Below are positions 56,001 through 64,000 of a DNA stretch of 64,000 nt, in pieces; within the stretch, counting starts at the first letter, position 1; every line of letters starts with the position of its first letter. Under the pieces are notes generated by a model that was not told where the DNA came from, did no database searches, and saw only the letters and a list, made by a program, of their open reading frames with translations. Source of the stretch: RHLJ01 sp963974345 (GTDB taxonomy: Bacteria; Bacteroidota; Rhodothermia; Balneolales; Balneolaceae); assembly GCA_963974345.1 (NCBI GenBank), contig CAXBBW010000005.1:1-64000 (forward strand). The letters run 5' to 3'. The translations under genes were made by a program, and so were the position numbers.

Positions 56001-56726
56001 TTTTCAGATGATGCAAAACTAGGTAAAGACAGAGAAGACGCCTATAAACTCCTACCGATATCAGGTATTGGAGACTATATCGAGCTTAGTACAATTTCGA
56101 GTAAAGGAGATAAATTTTCAATCAACAACCTTCCAAGAAATTTCGGTATTCCTATTGAAATTCCATTATCTATCGATGCTTTTAAAGATGGTTACTCCAT
56201 TTCAAAAGCATTGAACTTTGAAATTTCTTCTATGGAAAATATCCCCTTAGGTTGGAGAATTTTCTTAAGAGATTCACAAACTGGAACCATGATTGAGCTG
56301 AATGAAAGCTCTATTTATCCATTCGAATTTGTAGGTGCTTATGGTAAAGTAGCCCCAAATCATAAAGTGATGAGTAAACCCCAGATAACTAGTAAGGCAT
56401 CACCACAATCAGCACGATTCTCGATTATTATTGAACCAGGTGAAGATGCAAACGGTCTCCCTGATTCTTTTGAATTATCTCAGAACTACCCTAATCCTTT
56501 TAATCCTTCTACCAATATTGAGTTTTCTCTTCCTATTCAAAGTCAGGTAAGTCTAATTGTTTATGATTTACTTGGAAGACAAGTAGCTCTGCTAGAAAAT
56601 GGTGAGTTGGAAGCTGGCATTCATACTTATCGTTGGGATGCCAGTAATCTAGCTAGTGGAATATATATCTATCGACTAGTGAGTGATCAAAAAGTGGTTA
56701 CCAAAAAGATGACGCTCATTAAATAA
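53079..56726 (+). CDS. T9SS-secreted repetitive surface protein
   Basis: A 1,215-aa protein with a signal peptide (SVA/QD). Residues about 25-420 are Gly/Asn/Ser-rich short beta repeats (for example NVGGNASLSSGG), probably a beta-helix. An Ig/SbsA-like domain follows (TSVVITFNKAMTE), then a second beta region and a ~240-residue module around 735-960 (GWRLLSSPIETD, GYSGSSLGNA, FIFGNIAADSRYN, GWNLVGNPYAATIDW). The T9SS sorting domain starts near YPNPFNPSTNIEF and ends VTKKMTLIK. It should be exported and anchored, with an adhesive or structural role. The module recurs in the next gene. Confidence 0.85.
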   Translation: MNMIKHITVLLLLFAGTNSSVAQDKIWTGAVDSSWHTTGNWSPSGVPTSGQTVGMRGNTNPRPVITSNVTIRSVTINAWYSNPGDQLRIRNNATLTITDDLIINGAGKLQIINGHVEMTATSSGQNNFDVNSAESEINITNGSFTAGTGSEDVDVEIIGTFNAGNGTVTVNGDFDISNSDTFNAENGTVVINGNTTINGTYNGNDGSSTFNGDVDIRSGGILNLDSGTINFNGPTYVGNSGYTYFGTGTVFINDDVSVSSGGYFNVQDASVTVTGNANFSSNGNMSVDNGSINIGGNASLSSGGQIDLNSGSLNVGGNASFTAGGTVNAGNATVTLEGDFTINNNSNFNSDSSTVVFSGDSTQTVNAGSDVTFYNVQVDSGSVLNTDGGSGNTIIIQGNLTVDDGGGVAVEEDDQLEVQGEVSGGGSGNVQSPAPYAISATAPTFTSVVITFNKAMTESLAETIGNYSIKRVSNAATITVSSATLNTESNSKQVTLVISTILEDVQYEITMNSLQSTDGGNISTNHKKRFTKVGPITFYSITSGNWASNNTWSRTAHDGVAATSNPGNTNGATVIIGDSDIVTISSSTSIIGQTSVEVKASSKLVVGSGGTLTTGPKTITGLGTFEVTTGTLQIGSTGGISASGATGNIRTTTRTFGTSGSYTYNGSSAQITGTGLPSTVNSLRINNASGVTIDADLEVSGTLYLTSGSFTIKSGNNLIANTKSISSGDLIMKHTMTGSLGWRLLSSPIETDYDDFLDGITTQGYSGSSLGNAALDSLQPNVLYYDETYEGTDNQRWRAPASAATSLAPGRGLYTFIFGNIAADSRYNNTFPRTLSAQGQENEGPVDLNVTYTSEADSGWNLVGNPYAATIDWDDANWTKTNIDATIYMWDYATSEYKTWNGTTGDLPSNGLISPFQGFWIKANDASPSLIVEENAKTTGGAFVGKANSKNSSHHPMFSITLADDKIKSSAHLMFSDDAKLGKDREDAYKLLPISGIGDYIELSTISSKGDKFSINNLPRNFGIPIEIPLSIDAFKDGYSISKALNFEISSMENIPLGWRIFLRDSQTGTMIELNESSIYPFEFVGAYGKVAPNHKVMSKPQITSKASPQSARFSIIIEPGEDANGLPDSFELSQNYPNPFNPSTNIEFSLPIQSQVSLIVYDLLGRQVALLENGELEAGIHTYRWDASNLASGIYIYRLVSDQKVVTKKMTLIK

Positions 56727-56847
56727 CTACGTCTCTTAGACTCAATCTGTTAGAGCTTTTTTATGGGTGTTAGAATTGGCTAATTTAAAGCTTAAGGTTA
56801 GTTCATTTAGCTATATTATCCCGTTGTTGTTCTGAAACCTATTTTCA

Positions 56848-59800
56848 GTGATTATCGGGCAAAAAAATAATATAAAGCCAGTTTTTCTAGTACTATTCAT
56901 CTTACTTTGTATAGTTCCTGAAATTACTATGGCTCAATTGTCTGGGTTTGAATACCGTAAAAAATTAACGGTTGATAATACCGAAGTTGGTGGAACCACT
57001 ACGTTAACTAATTTCCCTATTCTTTTAAGTATCAACGATTCAGATTTAGCTACAGAAGCAAATTCTGGGTTTGTCTCTTCGAGCAACGGATTTGATATTG
57101 CCTTTACTTCCTCAGATGGAACGACTCAACTCGATCATGAGCTAATTGATTACACAGCAACAACCGGAGAACTTTTAGCTTGGGTTCGCTTCCCGTCTTT
57201 ATCTGCTATTTCCGATACTGATTTTTTTATCTATTTCGGTAATAGTTCAATAACTACTGATCAATCTTCAAATGGCACTTGGTCAAGTAATTTTACTGGA
57301 GTCTATCATCTTGATTCAGATTATACCGATGCGACATCGAACAGTAATAATTGTACAAATAATGGAACTACGTTTAGTACTACTGCACAAATTGCAAGTT
57401 CATCAGATTTTAACGCAAACACAGATAATATAAATTGCGGGACAAATGCATCTTTACAGCCAACAAATGCTGTTACAGTATCTGCTTGGGTACGGAGTAA
57501 GGATACCAATGAAGATCAATGGTCAGCAGTTGGTGGTATTTCTTCCAACACTTCTTGGGCAAATGGTTACGGCTTATTTTTTAATAGCAATACAACCATA
57601 CAATTCTATGTAGGAAATTATACTGCCAACGTAGCGACAGGAACTATTGATCCTGATGTTTGGAACTACGTTGTTGGTACGTATGATAGATTTGCTGGTG
57701 GTACCGATGAAGTGAAAATATATGTTAATGGTGGAGCACCTATCGGAACTGATAATTATTCAACAGCAATTAATTATGCAGGTGGATCTTTTACGATTGG
57801 TGGGCTAGGTGGATGGACCACAGATTGGTTGAACGGTTATATCGATGAATTTAGAGTAGCTAATACTTCTCGTTCAGCAGACTGGATAACTACCGAATAC
57901 AATAACCAATCAGATCCAGCTGCTTTTTTCTCAGAAACTGAGGAGCCTCCCGTTCTTGCAAATATTGAAATCTCAGAAGCTTCTGCAACTGCAGGTGGTG
58001 CACCTAAACTCATTTCAGATACCATTAATCTATCAACACCTTTTGTTGATTCTGTAGAAAGTGCAACTATTCAAATCACAGGTAATCTTGATAGCACTGA
58101 AGATGTACTTGCTTTTTCAAACACCTCCTTAATTTCTGGGTCATATACTTCTGGAACAGGAACAATGGCATTGACAGGTAGAGCAAGTGTAGCTGATTAT
58201 GAAGCTGCACTAAGGGCTGTTACTTATCAGAATACAGACGGCTCATCTCCAGATCAAACTACAAGAACTATTTCTTTTACGGTTGAAGGTTTGTTCTCTT
58301 ACACAAGTAATACCGTTACAAGAAAGGTAAACATAACCACCGTCGTATCTGATCTAACTTCAGACTTTGCAAATGTAGTATTTAACTTCGATGCACAAGA
58401 TGCAGATGGTAATGGTGATCCCGGAACCGGACAACCTGCAGATGGAGCTCTGGCAAACTGGATTGATGTAACCGGTAATATTACAACAACGGCCCCTTCA
58501 CCAGATATCCCTACCCTGGATAATGATTTTTTTGGAGAAAGAGGTGGAATCTTATTTGATTATAACTCGGGTGATAATGGAGATCACTATCCATTGAGCG
58601 AACCTACCGTTCCACCAACCATTAATAGTGGAACATTTACAGAAAAGTCATTCGCTGCTGTATTCAGAACTACCAATAATTTATCTGGTTTACAGGTTGT
58701 CTACGAACAAGGTGGTGGTAGCAAAGGCTATCTCATTGCAATTAAAGATGGAACAGCTTACGCCTATGCGTTCAGTAATGTATGGACGGTTCAAAATAAA
58801 TCCATAAATCTGGGCTCGGTACAGCCTAATACAACGTACATAATTGTTGCTAGTCATGAATCTTCAGGAAGTGATGCCACAAGTTATTGGAGAGCTTCAA
58901 TTAATGGAGGAATAATTCAGGTGTTGACAGGAGCTAATGATATGGGTGGCCATGGTGGAGATCCTAATATCGGTGAAGAGGATGGTATACGAGACCCTGT
59001 TACTTTTGCTAATCCTAACACCTCTACAAGTAATTATGACGGGTATATCGGAGAAGTCATTTCTTGGAATACTGCTTTAACATCGGGACAAATTACAAGT
59101 ATCTATAATTTTCTATGTGATAAATGGTGTAATACTGCCCCAGTTATTTCTTCAATAGAAGGGGCTAATATCGACTATTTAGAAGGAGATTCACCAACTA
59201 TTATTACTTCTACCCTTTCGATTTCGGATAGTGATAATACCGTTCTTGACAGTGCCTTAGTTACTATTTCAAGCAATTTTGAATCTAGTGAAGATGAACT
59301 CGATTTTGTAGACACTGGAAATATTACAGGGAATTGGAATTCAACCACAGGAGAACTTCTTTTAACAGGGAACGCATTAGTTTCAGAATATGAAAGTGCA
59401 ATTAGATCTATTACTTATGAGAATACCAGTGTTTCTACACCTACCTATTCTATACGTCAAATTGATATTCTCGTGTACGATTGGGATGATGAAAGTAATA
59501 CACTTTCAAGAAATATAAATGTAATAAACATACCAGCACTTGCCGATATCGAAGGCTCAACATTGGCATACACTGAAGGCGATGGAGCGGTAACAATTAC
59601 TTCTACGATTACTACAGGCGATCCAGGTTCATCCGATTTTGATGGTGCTTCTATCCAGATTACTGGTAATTATATTAATGGTGAAGATGTTCTAAGCTTT
59701 GTTGATGCTGGTGGAATAACAGGAAGTTGGGATGATATAACTGGCACACTTACATTATCTGGTACCGCAACTATTGCACAGTACCAAACCGCTTTACGAG

Positions 59801-62800
59801 CTATTACTTACGAAAATACAAGTTCTGATCCTGTTGAACTTAATAGAACGGTATCTTTTACTACAAACATTGGATCTTTAGTTAGTAATACAGAAGCAAG
59901 AACTATTAGTGTTATTGCAGTTAACTCAGCACCTATCCTTACAAATTTAGAGGTCACAGATTTAACCTATCCTCAAGAAGCAATTAACATTACGAATACT
60001 ATTGAGGTGAATGATCCTGATGATACCACTATTGATAGTGCCAGAGTTATAATAACAGGTAACTTTAAGTCTAATGAAGATTCGTTATTCTACTCTACCC
60101 TTTTTGGAATTACTGGAGTTTATGATGAAACAACTGGTATTTTGGCTCTTTCGGGAAATGCTTCTTTTAGTGATTATCAAACCGCACTTAGATCGGTAGA
60201 ATATTATAACTACTCAACCATTCCTACTGGCCCAGAGAGAGTTATTAGTTTCCTAGCTTACGATGATGATGAAGCTGAAAGTGATACACTTAAACGAATT
60301 CTTGAGGTTAGCGCTGTAGAATCAATATCGGATCTTAAAGTCTGGCTTCGATCAGATACTGGCATTATTACATCAGGAAGTGAAGTTGTAACTTGGCAAG
60401 ATCAAAGTGGAAATGGAAATGACTTTACTGGTGTTTCTGGATCTGGTACTAGACCTACTTTCTCAGCAACAAATACTGAACTTGGAGGGGAATCAGCTAT
60501 TAGTTTTATCGGTAATGGTGATTCTTTTACCGATACAGACGGTCCTGCCAATTATCTAAACGGAATGGATGAATTCACCTTATTTGTAGTTTACAAATCT
60601 GATGAAACAAGCAGTGATCAAGGGCTTTGGATCGCAGAAAACCCAAATGGTGAGGATAAGACTTTTACCATTAGATACGATGAAATTGGGGCAAATGGGG
60701 GTAACAATTTTACAAATGTAGTTAAAACCGGAATTTTAGGTAATGATCCTGACAACCAATTAGAAAGTTTCTCTGATATTCAGTCGAATACCTCAGCTCA
60801 AATAACAAGTTTGCATTGGGAAAGTGGAGTTGCTTACGACCTATATGTAGACGGAATCTTAAATAACCCTAGCTATGCTGGACCACCTCCTATAGGTAGT
60901 ATAACAGCAACAAATGCTATACTTGGAAAAGGCGGAAAAGATGAAAATAATAATAGCTGGAATGGATTGATCGCTGAGTTTATTCTTTATTGTAAAAACT
61001 TATCTGAAGCCGAAAGACAAAGTGTAGAAGATTATCTAGCGGTAAAGTATAGTTCCGCTATTCGAAAAATTACTGCGGCTACTGGAGGCGAGTCTATCTC
61101 AGCCGATGATGCTAATTCATCCTTTACTTCATTAACTGGTCCGGTAATACAGGAAGGATTCCCTGGGGAATTAACAAGCTCAGGAACTATCGTATTAACT
61201 GCTCCTTCTGGCTATAAATGGAATACAGGTGCAACTCCTAATGTTTCAGAAGCTCCTGTTTATGGAGGTTCTACAAACTTGGTGACTTCTTTTGATTCTT
61301 TTTCTGCAGATTCTTCAACTGCTACTTTTTCAATCACCACGGCATCTACTAGCTCAAATCCTGGGCAACTCACTTTTTCTGGATTACAAATACGTCCTAA
61401 TACAGGTACTCTTCCAAATACTGGTTTTATAACCAATACGGGAACTACGGGGCAAGGTGGTGGAACAAACTATGGTACTTTAACTATGGTTGCCGGTGCA
61501 GTAGATAGCCTAGTGTTTACTCAACAACCATCCATAACAAATATAAGTACTGCGATCACTCCTGCAGTTAGAGTACAGTTGGTTGATCAATTTGGGAATA
61601 CCGTTAAAACAAGCGGAATAAATGTTTCTGTAGCATTAAATTCAGGATCGGGCTCACTTACGGGGACTTCTCCTGTAGCTACTAATTCGCTAGGAATTGC
61701 TTCTTTTTCAGATTTAGAAGTTGATGATACAGGATCAAAAACATTAATAGCTAACAGCAGTGGATTAGACCCAGCCATAAGTAGTTCTTTTGATATCGTA
61801 AATGCTGGGGTTTTAACAGGATTTCGAATAGAGCGAGTTCCTTCAGGGAATATAAGTGCTAAAACGGCTGGTCAAAGCTTCAACATTCTTATTACTGCTA
61901 TTGATGGTACGGGAACCACAGTAACTACTTTTTCAAGTACCGTAGCTGTTACTTCCTCTTGCACTATTGGCACAGGAAATGGAACTACGGCAAGTTTTTC
62001 TTCTGGGGTTTTATCAAGCCATACTGTGAGTATTACTAGCGTAGGAAATTGTACTATTACAGTTACTAATTCTTCTGGATCAGAAACAGGAGTAAGTAAT
62101 ACTTTTACGGTAAGTCCAGGTGCAACAAGCTTAGCTAATTCTACCATAACTGCTTCTCCAACAACTATTTTAAATAATACAAGTAGTACTTCAACTATTA
62201 CCGTTCGACTAAAAGATGCTTATGGGAATAATCGCACTTCATCTGGTGGGACCGTTGCGCTATTTGCAACAAGTGGAACACTAGGTTCTGTTACTGATAA
62301 TGCAAATGGTACTTATACTGCAATTTTAAATGCTTCTACAACTGTAGGGGTATCTACCATTACGGGAACTCTTAATGCAGCAGCCATTACGGATAATGCA
62401 CAAGTTGAATTTGCAGCTTTTACACATATATGGACCAGTCAACTTGGTTCTACTGCTACTGCTTCAGATTGGGATAATACTGGCAACTGGAATGTTGGTT
62501 CGATACCAAATTCTTCTTCAACAATTTTAATTCCTGTTGACCCTGAGGATGGTAACGAATTCCCAGTAATTGATGTCGATAATACAACCATCCAAGAACT
62601 TACCTTAGAAACTAATGCTCAAGTCACTGTTAGTGGGTCAATAACCTTTATCGTAACAGGAGATATTTCTGGTGAAGGTGACATTCTAGGTAGTAATAAT
62701 GATATACTAACGGTAGGTGGAAATCTTGATGTCTCAGACATTTCACTAGGTACAGTGATTTTTGATGGATCTACAGAACAAACTATAACAAGTCCAAGTA

Positions 62801-64000
62801 GCTTCGTTAATGTAGAAATAGACAATTCAACAACTGTACATGTAACTTCCAACTTATCCGTATCTGGAACATTAACTATTACCGATGGCGAGCTACTTAT
62901 TCCAAGTGGTATATATTTGTTTGCAAATACACAATCATATGACACAGGTACTATAAGGTTTCAGCGAGAAATCACAGGCAGTAGAGGTTGGCGAATGATT
63001 TCATCTCCTGTTTCTTCAACCATTGGTGATTTCCTAGATGGAATACTTACTCAAGGATATTCTGGTGCATTTTATGACATTAGTTCTAGCCCTGGAGATA
63101 CTTTACAACCTAATATTCTTACCTATGTAGAAAATTATGATGATTCGGGAAATGGAGCTACCTATAATCAACGATATAGAGCACCAACAAGCGATGCTCA
63201 AAGTTTAACTGCTGGACAAGGAATTTGGGCTTACATATTTGGTAGTATTGCTGCAGATAGCAGATATAATGACCCAATTCCGGATACCTTAGATGTAAAC
63301 GGTCAAGAATTTAGTGGCAGCGGTACCGAAGTTAATTTTGGTATTACTTACCTAGCCGAAGATCTCGAAAATGGCGGTGGTGGCGGAGATGGTTGGAACT
63401 TAGTCGGTAATCCTTTTGGGGCAGCTATTGATTGGAGTGACGCTACTAAATGGACCAAAACTAACGTAGATCAAACTATCTATATCTGGGATCCAGCCTC
63501 CAATGGTGGTAATGGCGAGTTTCTAACATGGAATGGCTCTGCAGGAACTCTTGGTGATGGGCTTATTGCACCATTTCAGGGCTTTTGGGTAAAAGCGAAC
63601 AACATCTCTCCTACTTTAAAAGTTAAACTAACTGCAAAAACTACAAGTGGTGATTTCCTTAGAAAAGAAAATTCTACAGTAAATGGAGTCGTTGAATTCA
63701 AGGCGAGTTCAGGCGAGCTAAGTAAACGAACCATTGTTATGTTTAGTGAAAATGGGAATAGCGAAAAAGATCAACTCGATGGTTTGCGGTTAGTCCCCTT
63801 CTCTGACACTCATATCGAGTTTTATTCCTTATTAGACAACGGAACACAACTTGAGATAAATAGCCAATCACTAGAGCTAGAAAACAGAATTAATATCCCA
63901 ATGATTTTAAATGGTTTTGAAAATGGTAAATCTATTTCAGGAGAATTCAATATAGATTGGTATATCAACCGAAACGTACCTAAAGATTGGAAACTGCTTT
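56848..64000 (+). CDS. giant T9SS-type surface protein (partial, 3' end outside window)
   Basis: An open frame of over 2,380 codons to the window end. GTG at 56848 is the likely start, because an in-frame stop lies 15 bp upstream and a signal peptide follows (LVLFILLCIVPEITMAQ). Layout: DUF2341-like (AQLSGFEYRKKLTVDNTEV), LamG-like 1 at about 130-350, four ~130-residue cadherin-like repeats (EDVLAFSN...YEAALRAVTYQNT type) interrupted by LamG-like 2 at about 512-761, LamG-like 3 at about 1161-1405, Ig/invasin-like domains at about 1552-1855 (VRVQLVDQFGNTV, VRLKDAYGNN), beta repeats, then the GWRMISSPV/GYSG/GWNLVGNPF module shared with the preceding gene. A sorting domain is expected beyond the window. 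Probably a large adhesin. Confidence 0.88.
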   Translation, partial: MIIGQKNNIKPVFLVLFILLCIVPEITMAQLSGFEYRKKLTVDNTEVGGTTTLTNFPILLSINDSDLATEANSGFVSSSNGFDIAFTSSDGTTQLDHELIDYTATTGELLAWVRFPSLSAISDTDFFIYFGNSSITTDQSSNGTWSSNFTGVYHLDSDYTDATSNSNNCTNNGTTFSTTAQIASSSDFNANTDNINCGTNASLQPTNAVTVSAWVRSKDTNEDQWSAVGGISSNTSWANGYGLFFNSNTTIQFYVGNYTANVATGTIDPDVWNYVVGTYDRFAGGTDEVKIYVNGGAPIGTDNYSTAINYAGGSFTIGGLGGWTTDWLNGYIDEFRVANTSRSADWITTEYNNQSDPAAFFSETEEPPVLANIEISEASATAGGAPKLISDTINLSTPFVDSVESATIQITGNLDSTEDVLAFSNTSLISGSYTSGTGTMALTGRASVADYEAALRAVTYQNTDGSSPDQTTRTISFTVEGLFSYTSNTVTRKVNITTVVSDLTSDFANVVFNFDAQDADGNGDPGTGQPADGALANWIDVTGNITTTAPSPDIPTLDNDFFGERGGILFDYNSGDNGDHYPLSEPTVPPTINSGTFTEKSFAAVFRTTNNLSGLQVVYEQGGGSKGYLIAIKDGTAYAYAFSNVWTVQNKSINLGSVQPNTTYIIVASHESSGSDATSYWRASINGGIIQVLTGANDMGGHGGDPNIGEEDGIRDPVTFANPNTSTSNYDGYIGEVISWNTALTSGQITSIYNFLCDKWCNTAPVISSIEGANIDYLEGDSPTIITSTLSISDSDNTVLDSALVTISSNFESSEDELDFVDTGNITGNWNSTTGELLLTGNALVSEYESAIRSITYENTSVSTPTYSIRQIDILVYDWDDESNTLSRNINVINIPALADIEGSTLAYTEGDGAVTITSTITTGDPGSSDFDGASIQITGNYINGEDVLSFVDAGGITGSWDDITGTLTLSGTATIAQYQTALRAITYENTSSDPVELNRTVSFTTNIGSLVSNTEARTISVIAVNSAPILTNLEVTDLTYPQEAINITNTIEVNDPDDTTIDSARVIITGNFKSNEDSLFYSTLFGITGVYDETTGILALSGNASFSDYQTALRSVEYYNYSTIPTGPERVISFLAYDDDEAESDTLKRILEVSAVESISDLKVWLRSDTGIITSGSEVVTWQDQSGNGNDFTGVSGSGTRPTFSATNTELGGESAISFIGNGDSFTDTDGPANYLNGMDEFTLFVVYKSDETSSDQGLWIAENPNGEDKTFTIRYDEIGANGGNNFTNVVKTGILGNDPDNQLESFSDIQSNTSAQITSLHWESGVAYDLYVDGILNNPSYAGPPPIGSITATNAILGKGGKDENNNSWNGLIAEFILYCKNLSEAERQSVEDYLAVKYSSAIRKITAATGGESISADDANSSFTSLTGPVIQEGFPGELTSSGTIVLTAPSGYKWNTGATPNVSEAPVYGGSTNLVTSFDSFSADSSTATFSITTASTSSNPGQLTFSGLQIRPNTGTLPNTGFITNTGTTGQGGGTNYGTLTMVAGAVDSLVFTQQPSITNISTAITPAVRVQLVDQFGNTVKTSGINVSVALNSGSGSLTGTSPVATNSLGIASFSDLEVDDTGSKTLIANSSGLDPAISSSFDIVNAGVLTGFRIERVPSGNISAKTAGQSFNILITAIDGTGTTVTTFSSTVAVTSSCTIGTGNGTTASFSSGVLSSHTVSITSVGNCTITVTNSSGSETGVSNTFTVSPGATSLANSTITASPTTILNNTSSTSTITVRLKDAYGNNRTSSGGTVALFATSGTLGSVTDNANGTYTAILNASTTVGVSTITGTLNAAAITDNAQVEFAAFTHIWTSQLGSTATASDWDNTGNWNVGSIPNSSSTILIPVDPEDGNEFPVIDVDNTTIQELTLETNAQVTVSGSITFIVTGDISGEGDILGSNNDILTVGGNLDVSDISLGTVIFDGSTEQTITSPSSFVNVEIDNSTTVHVTSNLSVSGTLTITDGELLIPSGIYLFANTQSYDTGTIRFQREITGSRGWRMISSPVSSTIGDFLDGILTQGYSGAFYDISSSPGDTLQPNILTYVENYDDSGNGATYNQRYRAPTSDAQSLTAGQGIWAYIFGSIAADSRYNDPIPDTLDVNGQEFSGSGTEVNFGITYLAEDLENGGGGGDGWNLVGNPFGAAIDWSDATKWTKTNVDQTIYIWDPASNGGNGEFLTWNGSAGTLGDGLIAPFQGFWVKANNISPTLKVKLTAKTTSGDFLRKENSTVNGVVEFKASSGELSKRTIVMFSENGNSEKDQLDGLRLVPFSDTHIEFYSLLDNGTQLEINSQSLELENRINIPMILNGFENGKSISGEFNIDWYINRNVPKDWKLL

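Noticed and set aside
57321..62945. Several minus-strand ORFs of about 60-110 codons
   Set aside because: They lie inside one long plus-strand frame with a clear domain order, and show biased hydrophobic or Val/Ser composition typical of antisense shadows.

Overview
The window looks like chromosomal DNA of an AT-rich member of the Bacteroidota/Balneolota group, most likely a marine or halophilic Balneolaceae-like bacterium. This rests on type IX secretion (T9SS) C-terminal sorting domains with the YPNPFNP signature, short lipoprotein signals with weak Shine-Dalgarno (SD) sites, a SigZ-type sigma factor, an ABC permease/M1 peptidase fusion and a lycopene cyclase. No rRNA, canonical tRNA or CRISPR array was seen.

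Layout. 0-9.2 kb: porin plus YceI pair, Tex, a zinc-ribbon SDR, a hypothetical, an ArgD-like aminotransferase and a transglutaminase-like protein. 9.22-12.18 kb: a complete IS1595-type unit transposon with 24-bp imperfect terminal inverted repeats, an exact 8-bp target duplication (TTATTCTT), a transposase, a three-gene passenger operon including a PemK/MazF-like protein, and a noncoding half. That half holds a candidate small RNA, a 69-nt tmRNA-like tRNA domain with no message domain, and a 13-codon Arg/Ile-rich ORF with a perfect SD site and its own terminator. 12.2-25.5 kb: a Tat/GMC dehydrogenase pair, a T9SS DJ-1/ThuA-like protein, two tiny lysine-rich paralogues, a frameshifted membrane protein, threonine aldolase, lycopene cyclase, flavodoxin, a PEGA lipoprotein, TfoX-N, a 41-aa cysteine-rich metallothionein-like protein coupled to SigZ, RsmE, and a bidomain dCTP deaminase with a BFD-like ferredoxin.

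25.5-33.7 kb is looser, with short orphan or secreted proteins separated by palindromic repeats, a B12-radical SAM protein, a kinase-like/IMPase pair and a repeat lipoprotein. 33.7-43.9 kb: a LytS/LytTR two-component pair divergent from an ABC ATPase and ABC-permease/M1 peptidase fusion, then an MsbA-like exporter flanked by copies of one dispersed repeat, then an SDR/acetyltransferase pair. 44-49 kb: a lipoprotein and three exported amidohydrolase paralogues, two of which have lost the first metal-binding motif. 49.2-52.8 kb: an EVE protein and the dTDP-L-rhamnose genes, transcribed A-D-C-B. 53-64 kb: two giant T9SS-type surface proteins sharing a C-terminal module; the second runs off the window.

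The most novel item is the transposon cargo: a toxin-like operon beside a message-less tmRNA mimic and an Arg-rich mini-ORF, all bounded by clean transposon ends. Second is the metallothionein-like ORF whose stop codon overlaps the SigZ start. All functional names come from reading motifs by eye; no database search was run.
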